Source of the DNA: Faecalibacterium sp. HTF-F
GTDB taxonomy: Bacteria > Bacillota > Clostridia > Oscillospirales > Ruminococcaceae
Direction of reading: 5' to 3'
Assembly (NCBI RefSeq): GCF_023347535.1
Contig: NZ_CP094473.1
Coordinates: forward strand, 1,674,001-1,738,000
DNA: 64,000 bases
The notes beneath the pieces were generated by a model that was not told where the DNA came from, made no database searches, and was given only the letters and a program-made list of their open reading frames with translations. Below are positions 8,782 to 17,566 of this stretch, piece by piece (the stretch's first letter is position 1; the number at the start of each line of letters is the position of its first letter). The translations under genes and the position numbers were made by a program.

Positions 8782-9432
8782 TCAGCGGAAATAATCCAGT
8801 TTCTTTTCAGCCCAGCCAAACAGCAAAGTCAGCGCGCCCACGAACACCAGGAAGAAGATGGCGGTGGAGAACAGCGGCCAGATCAGACCCTTTGCACTGT
8901 ATTCCTTGGCCATCATGATGATCTCCTTGTTGGCGATGGTGTTGGCCAGCGAGGTATCCTTGACGAGGGTGATGACCTCGTTGCCCATGGGGGCCAGAAT
9001 GCGCTTGACCACCTGCAGCAGCGTCACCTTGAAGAAGATCTGCGTTTTGGTCATGCCCAGCACCTGACCGGCCTCGGTCTGGCCCTTGGGGACAGCCTCG
9101 ATGCCGCCACGGTAGATCTCGGAGAAGTAGCAGGCATAGTTGATGGCAAAGGCCACCACCGCCGCCACCATGCGTCCGCCGGAGCCGGAGGGCCACGGAT
9201 TATTCATGCCCAGCAGGCCGGGGCCAAGGTAGATCACGATGATCTGCAGCATCAGCGGCGTACCGCGGATGACCCACACGAAAGTTTTCACCGCGCCGGA
9301 AAGCGGCTTGCACCGGCTCATGGAGCCGAAAGCGACCACCAGACCCAGCGGCAGCGCAAACAGCAGGGTCAATGCAAACAGTTCACAGTTGAGCAGAAAC
9401 GCGCCGGAAAGGCGCCCCAGAATCACAGACAC
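8782..9432 (-). CDS. Polar amino acid ABC transporter permease
   Basis: Membrane permease of the HisM/GlnP type, 216 residues with about five hydrophobic segments. The cytoplasmic coupling loop EAVPKGQTEAGQVLGMTKTQ (about residues 117-136) matches the EAA motif that docks onto the ATPase. The start is a GTG at 9432 with only a weak GGGTG ribosome site; upstream ATG codons are in other frames. It lies between the binding-protein gene and the ATPase, separated from the former by a hairpin that probably lowers its expression. Confidence 0.9.
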   Translation of the reverse strand: MSVILGRLSGAFLLNCELFALTLLFALPLGLVVAFGSMSRCKPLSGAVKTFVWVIRGTPLMLQIIVIYLGPGLLGMNNPWPSGSGGRMVAAVVAFAINYACYFSEIYRGGIEAVPKGQTEAGQVLGMTKTQIFFKVTLLQVVKRILAPMGNEVITLVKDTSLANTIANKEIIMMAKEYSAKGLIWPLFSTAIFFLVFVGALTLLFGWAEKKLDYFR

Positions 9433-9465
9433 AAGAACACACCCATCAATCCGTTTTTAATAAAG

Positions 9466-9491
9466 GGAACGCCCCGCTCAGGGGGCGCTCC
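9466..9491 (-). terminator. Intercistronic hairpin after binding-protein gene
   Basis: A 10-bp stem (GGAGCGCCCC with GGGGCGTTCC, one G-T pair) is followed on the minus strand by CTTTATT. Placed between binding protein and permease, it fits partial termination that keeps the binding protein more abundant than the membrane parts. Confidence 0.7.
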
Positions 9492-9512
9492 GTTCATTTT
9501 AAATGTAGATAC

Positions 9513-10355
9513 TTAATCGGCCAGAGCCAGATCGTACTTGTCGGCCAGAGCCTGCATGGTGCCGTCAGCCTTCAGCTCGTCAAAGACGGCATCCACAGCG
9601 GCGGCGGCATCGCTGTCCTTGCGGAAGGCCACGCCGTACTCCTCAGCGTTCAGCTCGTCCACGATCTTCAGGCTTGCATAGTCGGTGCCCTCACCGATCA
9701 TGGCGTTGGCCAGAGTCAGATCCAGAACAGCCGCATCTGCAGTGCCTGCGGCAACTTCCATCAGGCAGTCGGTCTGCACGCTCTTGGAAACGTAATCGGC
9801 CTGTGCCAGATTCTCGTCTCCTTCGATGGCAGCCTCACCGGCAGAGCCGGCTTCAGCCACTACGGTCTTGCCCACCAGATCTGCAGTGGAGCTGTAGTCG
9901 GTACCGTCCTTCACGACCACGACCTGTGCGTTCTTGGCGTAGGCCTTGGTGGTGGCGGTGTTGGCCATGATATCATCGGTCAGGGTCATGCCGTTCCAGA
10001 TGCAGTCGATGCTCTTGGCGTCCAGCTCAACCACCTTGGTGTCCCAGTTGATCTCTACAAACTCCGGCTCGACCCCCAGCTTTTCGCACACAGCCGTTGC
10101 CAGCTCGGTGTCAAAGCCGGTGAAGTTGCCGTCTTCATCGGTGTAGTTCATGGGTTCGTAGACGGTGTAGCCAATGACCATCTTGCCCTTTTCCTTGATG
10201 TAATCCAGATCACTGGCAGCGGTTTCGGCAGCAGAAGCGGCTGCGCTGCCGGACGCGGCAGAAGATGCCACGGTGGAAGTGGATGCGGCACCGCCGCAGG
10301 CGGCAAGGCTCAGTGCCATGGCACCGGCCAGAAAAGCGGAGACTAAACGTTTCAT
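9513..10355 (-). CDS. Amino acid ABC transporter binding lipoprotein
   Basis: Extracytoplasmic solute-binding protein of family 3, 280 residues. The signal peptide MKRLVSAFLAGAMALSLAAC ends in a lipobox LAAC, followed by a long Ala/Ser linker. The mature part begins with IKEKGKMVIGYTVYEPMNY and FTGFDTELATAVCEKLGVEP, the family 3 signature, and continues with a second lobe (VGKTVVAEAGSAGEAAIE). It delivers a polar amino acid to the permease and ATPase genes downstream. The upstream region has a palindrome that may be an operator. Confidence 0.93.
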   Translation of the reverse strand: MKRLVSAFLAGAMALSLAACGGAASTSTVASSAASGSAAASAAETAASDLDYIKEKGKMVIGYTVYEPMNYTDEDGNFTGFDTELATAVCEKLGVEPEFVEINWDTKVVELDAKSIDCIWNGMTLTDDIMANTATTKAYAKNAQVVVVKDGTDYSSTADLVGKTVVAEAGSAGEAAIEGDENLAQADYVSKSVQTDCLMEVAAGTADAAVLDLTLANAMIGEGTDYASLKIVDELNAEEYGVAFRKDSDAAAAVDAVFDELKADGTMQALADKYDLALAD

Positions 10356-10401
10356 AACAGGTTTCCTCCCTCGTTATTTCCCAAAAGATGTTCCCTCTCG
10401 G

Positions 10402-10423
10402 TTTAGCATTTTATCATGCTAAA
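10402..10423. promoter_or_regulatory. Palindrome upstream of amino acid ABC operon
   Basis: TTTAGCAT and ATGCTAAA are perfect inverted arms six bases apart, and GGTTTA/TTAAACC-like sequence extends the symmetry. A TAAAAT box on the minus strand falls inside it. It sits 47-68 bases before the binding-protein start and fits a repressor site over a promoter. The regulator is unknown. Confidence 0.5.
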
Positions 10424-10545
10424 GTGTTAAACCGTGACTATAGAATAGCGCGTTTGAGGGCATTTGGCAAGAGGAAATATAAAAGTTAGTGCATATTGTC
10501 CTTTATTTTTTTCTTTTCGTTTCGTCTCTTGTTGAATTGCACAAG

Positions 10546-10574
10546 TAAAAGAGGAAAGACACAGTGTCTTTCCC
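10546..10574 (-). terminator. Terminator after duplicated-domain lipoprotein gene
   Basis: GGAAAGACA and TGTCTTTCC form a perfect 9-bp stem with a 3-base loop; on the minus strand it is followed by TCTTTT. It is just past the stop codon at 10587. Confidence 0.75.
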
Positions 10575-10586
10575 CTTTCCGATTGC

Positions 10587-11618
10587 TTATTCTTCTGCGA
10601 ACGCTGCCAGTGCCGCCTTTTGCAGCTCTGTCACTGAAATAGTACATACAGCCGCAAGGTCGGCATCCGAGCCGTCATCCGGGATGGACGCCACCTCTGC
10701 GCGGGTCCGGCCCTTGAGGTAGTCGCACCAGCCCTCGCTGTGCTCATACCATTCTTTGTCCAGAGCGGATGCACCGCGCATCCCGTACTGATCGCCCTGC
10801 TCCAGCTTGGTTTTCACCAGCTCCGGTGCCGATACGGTGCCGTCCGCGCTCACCGTCAGGGCAGGCTCCGTCACGTCAGCGATGGCGCTGGTCACGCGGT
10901 CGTCGGCATCCAGCGTCAGAGCCGTCACCGTAATGTCCACCTGCGCGGTCACATCGTGGTCATCGTCGGCGGTCAGATCTTTGGTATCATTGCGCACCGA
11001 CACGCCCAGCACAGCACGGTCGCCGCGGGCCGAACCCACCGCCTTTGCGTTCTCACAGGCGCGCACCACTGCATCCCGATAGCCGTCCACTGCAATGGTA
11101 CAGCCGGAAAGCAGGTCGGCGTCCTTGGGCTTGCCGTCATCGTCGGTGGCAAGCTTTTTCACCTCGTCCGGCGTCTTGCCTGTGAGAAAATCGCCAAAGG
11201 CATCTGCCTGTTCTGTCCAGCCTTTTTTCAGCGAGGACACCGCAGCCAGCGGGTAGTCCTCCCCCTTCTGGCGCTTGGTAAGAGTTTCGCCGGGCATCGT
11301 CACCTTGCCGGTGCCGTCCCCTGTTACAGAGATCTCCACCTCATCCAGCATCACATCGGCCACTTTCCCCTCAGCATCCAGCAAAACGGCAGCAGCGATC
11401 GTGTTGATCTTCCCGGCACGCTCCTCTCCGTCCGCTTCCGTCAAGATGCCAAGGCCGGTGCGCCATGCGGCGTTCTGCGTGGTCTGGGACGAGCTGCCGC
11501 CCATGCCTGTGCTCATGCTTCCGGAAGAACCGGAGCCGCTCCCGCCGCAGGCGGTGAGTGTCAGCGCCGCCGCCAGCGTGCAGCCCAAAATCGTGCAGGA
11601 TATCTTTTTCGTTATCAT
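10587..11618 (-). CDS. Lipoprotein with two repeated domains, unknown role
   Basis: A 343-residue exported protein. The first 23 residues make a lipoprotein signal with LTAC lipobox, then a Gly/Ser/Met-rich linker. Two similar domains follow: residues about 55-190 and about 205-343. Matching blocks are KGEDYPLAAVSSLKKGWTEQ / QGDQYGMRGASALDKEWYEH, FGDFLTGKTPDEVKKLATDD / WCDYLKGRTRAEVASIPDDG, and ADLLSGCTIAVDGYRDAVVR / ADLAAVCTISVTELQKAALA. The pattern recalls uncharacterised clostridial secreted proteins often found with FMN-binding proteins, but no function can be claimed. The ATG at 11618 follows AAAGGGAG; upstream in-frame sequence has no export signal. Confidence 0.72.
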   Translation of the reverse strand: MITKKISCTILGCTLAAALTLTACGGSGSGSSGSMSTGMGGSSSQTTQNAAWRTGLGILTEADGEERAGKINTIAAAVLLDAEGKVADVMLDEVEISVTGDGTGKVTMPGETLTKRQKGEDYPLAAVSSLKKGWTEQADAFGDFLTGKTPDEVKKLATDDDGKPKDADLLSGCTIAVDGYRDAVVRACENAKAVGSARGDRAVLGVSVRNDTKDLTADDDHDVTAQVDITVTALTLDADDRVTSAIADVTEPALTVSADGTVSAPELVKTKLEQGDQYGMRGASALDKEWYEHSEGWCDYLKGRTRAEVASIPDDGSDADLAAVCTISVTELQKAALAAFAEE

Positions 11619-11719
11619 CGAAACGCTCCCTTTCCTGCCCCATCGTAAAGGGGCTTTTGGGCTAGTTTGCCCGGAAAGCAGCGGTTTTATTTTGTGTCTG
11701 CTGCAGTCTGTCGTTTCTT

Positions 11720-13261
11720 TTACATTAAAGGGCTCAGCAGCCGCAGCACGCTGTCCAGCACAGTGCCCAGCAGACCGGTATGGCAGTCCGATACCTGCAC
11801 CTCCCGGCATTTGAGCAGTGTATCCCGCACGTCATCCCGCAGGACGGTCACCTGACTGTTGTTCTGCAGCAGCACGCCGCACTCGAAGTGCAGGAACAGG
11901 CTGCGGTAATCCATGTTGATGCTGCCCACCACAGCGGTGCTGTCGTCGCTCACCCAGCACTTGGCGTGCAGGAAGCCGGGGGTGAACTCGTAAATGCGCA
12001 CACCCGCCCGCAAAAGCGGCAGATAGTACGACCGGCTCAACCGGAATACCAGCTTCTTGTCCGGGATGCCCGGCAGCACCAGACGGACATCCACCCCGCG
12101 CTTGGCAGCGTTTTTCAGCGCATCCAGCATTTCCTCGCCGATCGCAAGGTAGGGTGTATAGATGTAGACATACTGTTTTGCCTGCGCAAGGATATTCAGA
12201 TAAACGGTTTCTGCCATGGGCTCCTCGTCCAGCGGACTGTCTGCATAGGGCTGCACCACGCCGTCCGATGTCGGCGGCACCAGCGGCATGGGGCGAAACG
12301 CATCATAATCCGTCTCGCTGGGGCGAAAGGCATTCCAGAAGTTGAGGAACATCACCGTAAAGTTCCACGCGGCGTCGCCTTCCACACGCAGGGCTGCATC
12401 CTTCCAGTAGCCGAAGCGCTGCTCGGCGTTGATATACTCATCTGCCAGATTCACACCGCCGGTGTAGGCCACCGTACCGTCAATGACTACGATCTTGCGG
12501 TGGTCGCGGTGGTTCATCACCAGCGAGATCAGGGGCACCACCGGGTTGAACGGAATGCAGCGGATGTGCGCCCGCTCCATCCGCACGATAAAATCAGCAG
12601 GCAGGCCCAGCAGGCTGCCAAAATCATCGTAGATCAGACGCACATCCACGCCCTGTGCCGCCTTGCGGCGCAGGACCTTCTCGATGCCATTCCACATGCA
12701 GCCATGGCTCACGATGAAAAATTCCAGAAAGATGCTCTTTTGAGCCTTTTCCAGATCGGTCAGCAGCTGCGGATACATCGCTTCGCCACTGGCAAAATAC
12801 TGCGCACGGGTGTTCTGCCATGCCGGATAGGGACCATACTTTGCCACATAACGGCTCTGGCCCTGCCCGCCGGCATCCAGACTGTCCAGTACGCCCGGCT
12901 GCTGCTGCAGGTCTTTTTTATGTGCGCTGTCCACAGCATGCATTTTCAGGCTCAGGCGCTTGCTCGGGCGTTTGTTGCCAAAGGCCAGATACAGTGCACC
13001 GCCCAGCAGCGGCAGGATGCCGATCAATGCGATCCAGCCCACCTTATAGGCGCTGTTCTCGTCCTTGCGCACAAGGTACAGGATAATGAGCAGGCTCAGG
13101 GCGTTGAGCAGACCGTTCACCCATACACGGCCTGTACCGGTGGTAATGGAATAGAACACCCAGCACAGCCACAGCAGCTGCAGCGCTACCAGCACCACCG
13201 TGATGGTGACGCGGTTCAGGATGCGGTTAAAAAAGCGCATGATCGGCGAACGAAAAAACAT
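11720..13261 (-). CDS. cls: Cardiolipin synthase
   Basis: Phospholipase D superfamily enzyme that joins two phosphatidylglycerols into cardiolipin at the membrane, 513 residues. Three N-terminal hydrophobic segments are followed by two catalytic HKD motifs: HRKIVVID (about residue 245) within NHRDHRKIVVIDG, and HAKCWVSD (about residue 425). Both have the expected downstream GG/GS-N elements (TGGVNLADEY, VGSINMDYRS). GGAGG stands eleven bases before the ATG at 13261; a start at MRFFNRIL seven codons later is an alternative. It is transcribed alone. Confidence 0.92.
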   Translation of the reverse strand: MFFRSPIMRFFNRILNRVTITVVLVALQLLWLCWVFYSITTGTGRVWVNGLLNALSLLIILYLVRKDENSAYKVGWIALIGILPLLGGALYLAFGNKRPSKRLSLKMHAVDSAHKKDLQQQPGVLDSLDAGGQGQSRYVAKYGPYPAWQNTRAQYFASGEAMYPQLLTDLEKAQKSIFLEFFIVSHGCMWNGIEKVLRRKAAQGVDVRLIYDDFGSLLGLPADFIVRMERAHIRCIPFNPVVPLISLVMNHRDHRKIVVIDGTVAYTGGVNLADEYINAEQRFGYWKDAALRVEGDAAWNFTVMFLNFWNAFRPSETDYDAFRPMPLVPPTSDGVVQPYADSPLDEEPMAETVYLNILAQAKQYVYIYTPYLAIGEEMLDALKNAAKRGVDVRLVLPGIPDKKLVFRLSRSYYLPLLRAGVRIYEFTPGFLHAKCWVSDDSTAVVGSINMDYRSLFLHFECGVLLQNNSQVTVLRDDVRDTLLKCREVQVSDCHTGLLGTVLDSVLRLLSPLM

Positions 13262-13353
13262 CGGCCTGCCATCCTCCTTTATTATAATATGTGTAAGTAT
13301 AGCGCGGTTTTGCAGCTTTTTCAAGATTTGCGTTGTTTCCTGATTCGCCCCGC

Positions 13354-13394
13354 AAAAAGCCGACCGGAAAAATCCGCAGATTTTTCCGGTCGGC
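13354..13394 (-). terminator. Perfect-stem terminator after DegV gene
   Basis: GCCGACCGGAAAAATC and its exact complement form a 16-bp stem with a CGCA loop (13359-13394); on the minus strand TTTTT follows. It lies about 80 bases past the DegV-family stop codon. Confidence 0.8.
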
Positions 13395-13472
13395 AAACAA
13401 AGAAATGATTTTTTTCGTCAAAGAGACAGCTATTGCAGTTCCCGCGCAAATGCGGAGCCATTGAAAGCCGCT

Positions 13473-14318
13473 TTATGCTTCGGCTTCGCCGTCCTCAAAG
13501 CCCACCATCAGGCCGCCCTGCTCAGCGTAGTAGCTGCACAGGCCGCCGCACTCGGTGACATCCACCTGTGCGCCTGCAAACACCGCATGGATCATCAGCT
13601 TCAGGCGCTTGGCAGCTTCCGGGTTATCACAGTGGGCAATGTGCACTTTGCCATCGGTAAAGCCGTGATCCTTCAATTCCAGCACGATGCGCTCCAGTGC
13701 GCCGTGCTCGCCGCGGGTCTTGCACAGCACCTCCAACTCACCGCTCTCGCTGGCCTGACCAATGACCCGGATGCCCAGCATCCGTGCCACGGCGGCAACG
13801 GCGGGCTTCACACGGCCGTTGCGGGCCAGATTTGCCAGCGATTCCAGCGAAAACACCAGATGCGTGTGCTTGTGGTAAGCCAGGATCGCCTCACAGATCT
13901 CGTCAAACTCCATCCCGATCCGGACGAGGTCCCGCAGACGCTCTGCCAGCAGACGCAGCTCCGGCCCGGCAGACAGGCTGTCCAGAACAAAAATACGGGC
14001 CTCCGGGTGTGTTTCCTTGTATTCTTCTGCTGCCAGCAGTGCAGCATTGTAGCTGCCGGACAGTGTGCCCGTGATGGTGGCAACAAAGATCTGCTCTGCA
14101 CCCTCATAAGCAGCCAGCCAGTCTGCCACATTGGGGCAGGAGGTGCTGGTCTTGCCCTTGTAAGTACGCAGAGACCGGGCCATACCCACAGCATCCAGAG
14201 TGCCGTCATCCAGATATTCCTGTTCATCCGTGACGATCTTCAACGGCACACAGGCAAAATCCACGCCCGGCAGGGCATACAGGCTGGACGAAGAATCCAC
14301 AACGATCTTGGTTTTCAT
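13473..14318 (-). CDS. DegV family fatty acid-binding protein
   Basis: A 281-residue member of the DegV (FakB-like) family, which bind a fatty acid and, in characterised members, present it to the kinase FakA for entry into phospholipid synthesis. Family signs are the N-terminal KIVVDSSSSL, the TSCPNVADWLAAYEGAE segment near residue 75, TITGTLSGSYNAAL, and IFVLDSLSAGPELRLLAE. The ATG at 14318 is ten bases after GGAG; a GTG three codons earlier would be too close. No fakA is nearby, which is normal for this dispersed family. Lipid partner is unknown. Confidence 0.9.
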   Translation of the reverse strand: MKTKIVVDSSSSLYALPGVDFACVPLKIVTDEQEYLDDGTLDAVGMARSLRTYKGKTSTSCPNVADWLAAYEGAEQIFVATITGTLSGSYNAALLAAEEYKETHPEARIFVLDSLSAGPELRLLAERLRDLVRIGMEFDEICEAILAYHKHTHLVFSLESLANLARNGRVKPAVAAVARMLGIRVIGQASESGELEVLCKTRGEHGALERIVLELKDHGFTDGKVHIAHCDNPEAAKRLKLMIHAVFAGAQVDVTECGGLCSYYAEQGGLMVGFEDGEAEA

Positions 14319-14487
14319 AAAATGCACGCTCCAAATCTATTTTGTGATAGCAGGTCATTTTTGTATTTTCCGTGCCTTACACGCACTTCTGCCTGCATGG
14401 TTTTTCGGTTCACTGCAGACATCATAGCAGTTTTTCAAAAACCTGTCAAGGGATTTTATGCATTCTTTCAAAAGTTTTAAAAATCCG

Positions 14488-14516
14488 TTGACCAAAGTAC
14501 AGATTTGCGCTATAAT
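14488..14516 (+). promoter_or_regulatory. Promoter of DUF1836 gene
   Basis: TTGACC (14488-14493) and TATAAT (14511-14516) are 17 bases apart, about 70 bases upstream of the DUF1836 start. Confidence 0.8.
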
Positions 14517-14585
14517 ACCGCCATAAAACCATTTTCTGTATCCCGCGCAGCCCAGCTGCGCCAACCTTAGAGAACTGCTTACGAT

Positions 14586-15134
14586 ATGAAAACTGAAACC
14601 AAATGCCGCGTTGCGGCCTGCGCCGCCGGGTTTGCCCTGCCCCGGTACGCCGATCTTCCGCAGATGGGGCTTTACCTTGACCAGACCGTGCAGTATGTCA
14701 ACAGCTATTTCCGCACCTTTTGCGGCGTGGAGCTCACCTCTTCCATGGTAAGCAACTATGTCAAAAAGGGCATTTTGTCCCACCCGGTGCGCAAGAAGTA
14801 TGCCCGCGATCAGATTGCATCCCTGATGTACATTGCAGTCTCCAAGACCGTTCTTTCGATGGAAAACATCGATGCCCTGTTTAAAATGCAGCGGGCACAC
14901 TGTTCCGCCGGGGCAGCTTACGACTACTTCTGCGACGAGATGGAGAACTGCCTGCCGTTCGTATTCGGCTGCACCAGGGAGATCCGTGACCTTGCCGTGG
15001 ATGCCGCAGATGAAAAGCTGCTTCTGCGCAGCACGATTCTTGCAGCGGCAAACAAAATGTATCTGGACTGCTGCTTCAACGCCCTGCGGCAGGAGGAAAA
15101 CCTCTGGGACACCATTCTGCCCGATCTGGCATAA
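14586..15134 (+). CDS. DUF1836 domain protein
   Basis: A 182-residue protein of the DUF1836 family, common in Firmicutes. The motif LPRYADLPQMGLYLDQTVQY at residues 18-37 and MVSNYVKKGILSHPVRKKY (about 53-72) are the family hallmarks. The second has the look of a MerR-like winged helix, so DNA binding is plausible but unproven. The C-terminal half is helical. It has its own promoter and shares a bidirectional terminator with prfB. The ATG at 14586 has only a weak upstream ribosome site. Confidence 0.85.
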   Translation: MKTETKCRVAACAAGFALPRYADLPQMGLYLDQTVQYVNSYFRTFCGVELTSSMVSNYVKKGILSHPVRKKYARDQIASLMYIAVSKTVLSMENIDALFKMQRAHCSAGAAYDYFCDEMENCLPFVFGCTREIRDLAVDAADEKLLLRSTILAAANKMYLDCCFNALRQEENLWDTILPDLA

Positions 15135-15141
15135 GAATACA

Positions 15142-15179
15142 AAAAAGCCGTGCCTCCACAAAAGGAAGCACGGCTTTTG
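15142..15179. terminator. Bidirectional terminator between DUF1836 and prfB
   Basis: AAAAAGCCGTGC pairs with GCACGGCTTTT. The A-run before and T-run after the stem allow termination of both converging genes. Confidence 0.85.
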
Positions 15180-15197
15180 CATTTTATACGTTCAAGA

Positions 15198-16319
15198 TCA
15201 GGTATCCTGCAGTTCCCCGCGGCTTGCAGCCTTGAGGTATGCAAAGATGAAACCGTCCAGATCGCCGTCCATCACAGCGTCCACATTGCCGGTCTCGTAG
15301 TTGGTGCGGTGATCCTTGACCATGGTGTAGGGCATGAACACATAGCTGCGGATCTGGTGACCCCATGCGATCTCGTTCTGCACGCCCTTGATGTCGTCGA
15401 TCTTATCCATATGCTGCTGCTTTGCGATCTGATACAGCTTTGCCTTCAGCATTTCCATTGCGTAGTCACGGTTCTGGAACTGGCTGCGCTGGGTCTGGCA
15501 GTTGACCACGATGCCGGTGGGCTTGTGGATCAGACGGACAGCAGAAGAGGTCTTGTTGATGTGCTGACCGCCGGCACCGGAGGAACGGTACACCTGCATC
15601 TCAATATCCTCGGGGCGGATATCCACCTGAATGGTGTTGTCCAGCTCGGGCATCACTTCCAGCGAAGCAAAGCTGGTCTGACGGCGGGCATTGGCGTCAA
15701 AGGGCGACACACGCACCAGACGATGCACGCCGTTCTCGCTCTTGAGCAGACCGTAGGCGTTGGCACCCTTCACCATCATGGAGGCGCTCTTCATGCCGGC
15801 TTCATCGCCGTCCTGATAGTCCAGCACCTCCACGGTCATGCCGTGGTTGGAAGCCCACTTGTTGTACATGCGGTACAGCATTTCGGCCCAGTCCTGTGCC
15901 TCGGTGCCGCCGGTGCCGGCATGGAAGGTGAGGATGGCGTTGCTGTGGTCGTACTCACCGTTCAGCATCGTCATGAGCTGCAGCTCATCCACTGCCTTGC
16001 CCACAGCGTTCACGGACTCCTCTGCCTCGGGGATCATGGCAGGGTCGTATTCTTCATCCAGCATTTCCAGCATGGTCTCAGCGTCATCGTACAGGCCCTG
16101 CAGCTTTTCAAAACGGCTCAGCTTGCCCTTCAGGTCGCCCACCTCGTCAAACACCTTTTTGCTCAGGTCTACATCATCGTAAAAACCGGGGCGGGACATG
16201 GTGTGCTCCAGCTCCTGCACGCGCTTGCGGGAGGCATCGATGGCCAGAGCCTCTTCCAGGTCCTTGACCGCCTTGCCGTAATCGGCAAGCTGCACCTTCA
16301 GTTCGTCAATCGTGATCAT
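15198..16319 (-). CDS. prfB: Peptide chain release factor 2
   Basis: Class I release factor that reads UAA and UGA and triggers peptide release. The 373 residues contain the SPF codon-recognition tripeptide ([17 protein letters not shown]) and the catalytic GGQ loop ([17 protein letters not shown]). The ATG at 16319 is preceded by AGAGGAACTGAAAGA. Most prfB genes carry a programmed +1 frameshift near codon 25; here the frame is unbroken through [15 protein letters not shown], so this copy is not self-regulated that way. Monocistronic, ending at the bidirectional terminator. Confidence 0.95.
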   Translation of the reverse strand: MITIDELKVQLADYGKAVKDLEEALAIDASRKRVQELEHTMSRPGFYDDVDLSKKVFDEVGDLKGKLSRFEKLQGLYDDAETMLEMLDEEYDPAMIPEAEESVNAVGKAVDELQLMTMLNGEYDHSNAILTFHAGTGGTEAQDWAEMLYRMYNKWASNHGMTVEVLDYQDGDEAGMKSASMMVKGANAYGLLKSENGVHRLVRVSPFDANARRQTSFASLEVMPELDNTIQVDIRPEDIEMQVYRSSGAGGQHINKTSSAVRLIHKPTGIVVNCQTQRSQFQNRDYAMEMLKAKLYQIAKQQHMDKIDDIKGVQNEIAWGHQIRSYVFMPYTMVKDHRTNYETGNVDAVMDGDLDGFIFAYLKAASRGELQDT

Positions 16320-16531
16320 TCTTTCAGTTCCTCTCGAAATGATAATAAGGTAAAGTCTTTCATTTTCAAAAGACACAGTTTATACACAGATACTTCACTA
16401 GTATACCGAGAATCTGTGTTAAAGTAAAGAGGTAAATGGATTATCCTGCTGGAATTTTGAAGATTTTTGCCTTTTCTTTTCGTTCTCAGGGGAGTATAAT
16501 ACCAGTATGAATCATATAACAGGAGGAAATC

Positions 16532-17503
16532 ATGCCGAAATATTATGGCTGTCCCTGCGAAGGCTGCGGCAGACCTCTGGCGCTGACCGATGATATCGTG
16601 GTCTGCCCGGACTGCGGCGCACCCTATCACCGCGAGTGCTACGAGAAGCTGGGCCGCTGCATCCATACCCCCGCCCACGGCGCAGGCTATGAATGGAAGT
16701 TTCCGTACAAGGATGAAGAACTGCGCACCTGCCCCAGCTGCGGTGAGCGCACCCTGCGTTCTGAGACGGTATGCCGCTGCTGCGGTGCCGTCATGCCGCC
16801 GGAGGATCAGTGCCCGGATCCTTCCGCCCAGACTGCTTCCGGCGCAGACCAGAACCGATTTGATTATGATGATCTTTACCGCCAGTACCAGCAGACCGTG
16901 GAAGAACCCACCCGCCGCAATGTACAGGCGGCCTTTGGCAAGGAAGAGCTGATCGACGGTATCCCCTACAGCGACTGGAACGATTACATCGGCAAGGCCG
17001 CGCCTGTCTATCTGAACGACTACAGCCGGATGCAGCTGCAGCACACCAAGATCTCCATGTGCCTCTCGGCGCTGGTGTTCGGTCCGTTCTATTTCTTCTA
17101 TCGCAAAGCGTGGAAGCCTGCCTTTGGTTTTCTGGCCGCAGAGCTGGTGCTGGCTCTGCCCACCCTGCTGAGCATGATGCAGGCCACCGGTAGTCCGCTG
17201 ACCGCCGGCATCAGCAGCACGGTCATCGTTATACTGTCCCGCATTATGACGGTGCTCAGTTTTGCGCTGGTGATGCTGCGCACTCTGTATGCCAAATGGC
17301 TGTATCGCAAAAGTGCAGCCGAACGCATCCGCCGCATCCGTGCCGAGTTCCCGGATGCTGCTCAGCGCCGTGCGGTCCTGTCTGCGCAGGGCGGCGTGAG
17401 CATCGCCGGTGTGATTGGTGCCTTTGTACTGCTGATGGTGCTGGGTGCCTGCGCTACCGTGCTCATGGGTCCGAATCTGGACGCTTTGGTCGGGATGTTC
17501 TGA
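16532..17503 (+). CDS. RING-like zinc protein with DUF2628-type membrane domain
   Basis: A 323-residue protein. The N-terminus holds a RING-type Cys/His pattern (CPCEGCGRP, CPDCGAPYHRECYEKLGRC), resembling prokaryotic RING family 1, then a second zinc ribbon (CPSCGERTL, CRCCGAVM). After an Asp/Gln-rich stretch comes a membrane domain (about residues 170-323) with three to four hydrophobic segments and the LSALVFGPFYFFYRKAWKPA motif typical of DUF2628. Related proteins are uncharacterised. A TATAAT box (16495-16500) and AGGAGG ribosome site precede it. It lies upstream of galU with a 63-base gap and may be co-transcribed. Confidence 0.75.
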   Translation: MPKYYGCPCEGCGRPLALTDDIVVCPDCGAPYHRECYEKLGRCIHTPAHGAGYEWKFPYKDEELRTCPSCGERTLRSETVCRCCGAVMPPEDQCPDPSAQTASGADQNRFDYDDLYRQYQQTVEEPTRRNVQAAFGKEELIDGIPYSDWNDYIGKAAPVYLNDYSRMQLQHTKISMCLSALVFGPFYFFYRKAWKPAFGFLAAELVLALPTLLSMMQATGSPLTAGISSTVIVILSRIMTVLSFALVMLRTLYAKWLYRKSAAERIRRIRAEFPDAAQRRAVLSAQGGVSIAGVIGAFVLLMVLGACATVLMGPNLDALVGMF

Positions 17504-17566
17504 TCTGCAATGCCGCCTGCAAAGGCTGGCATTGCGGATTTCAAAATAGTAAGGAGAATATGAATC

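Noticed and set aside
15198-16319. Programmed +1 frameshift in prfB
   Set aside because: No in-frame TGA and no slip sequence; the frame is continuous from the ATG at 16319.
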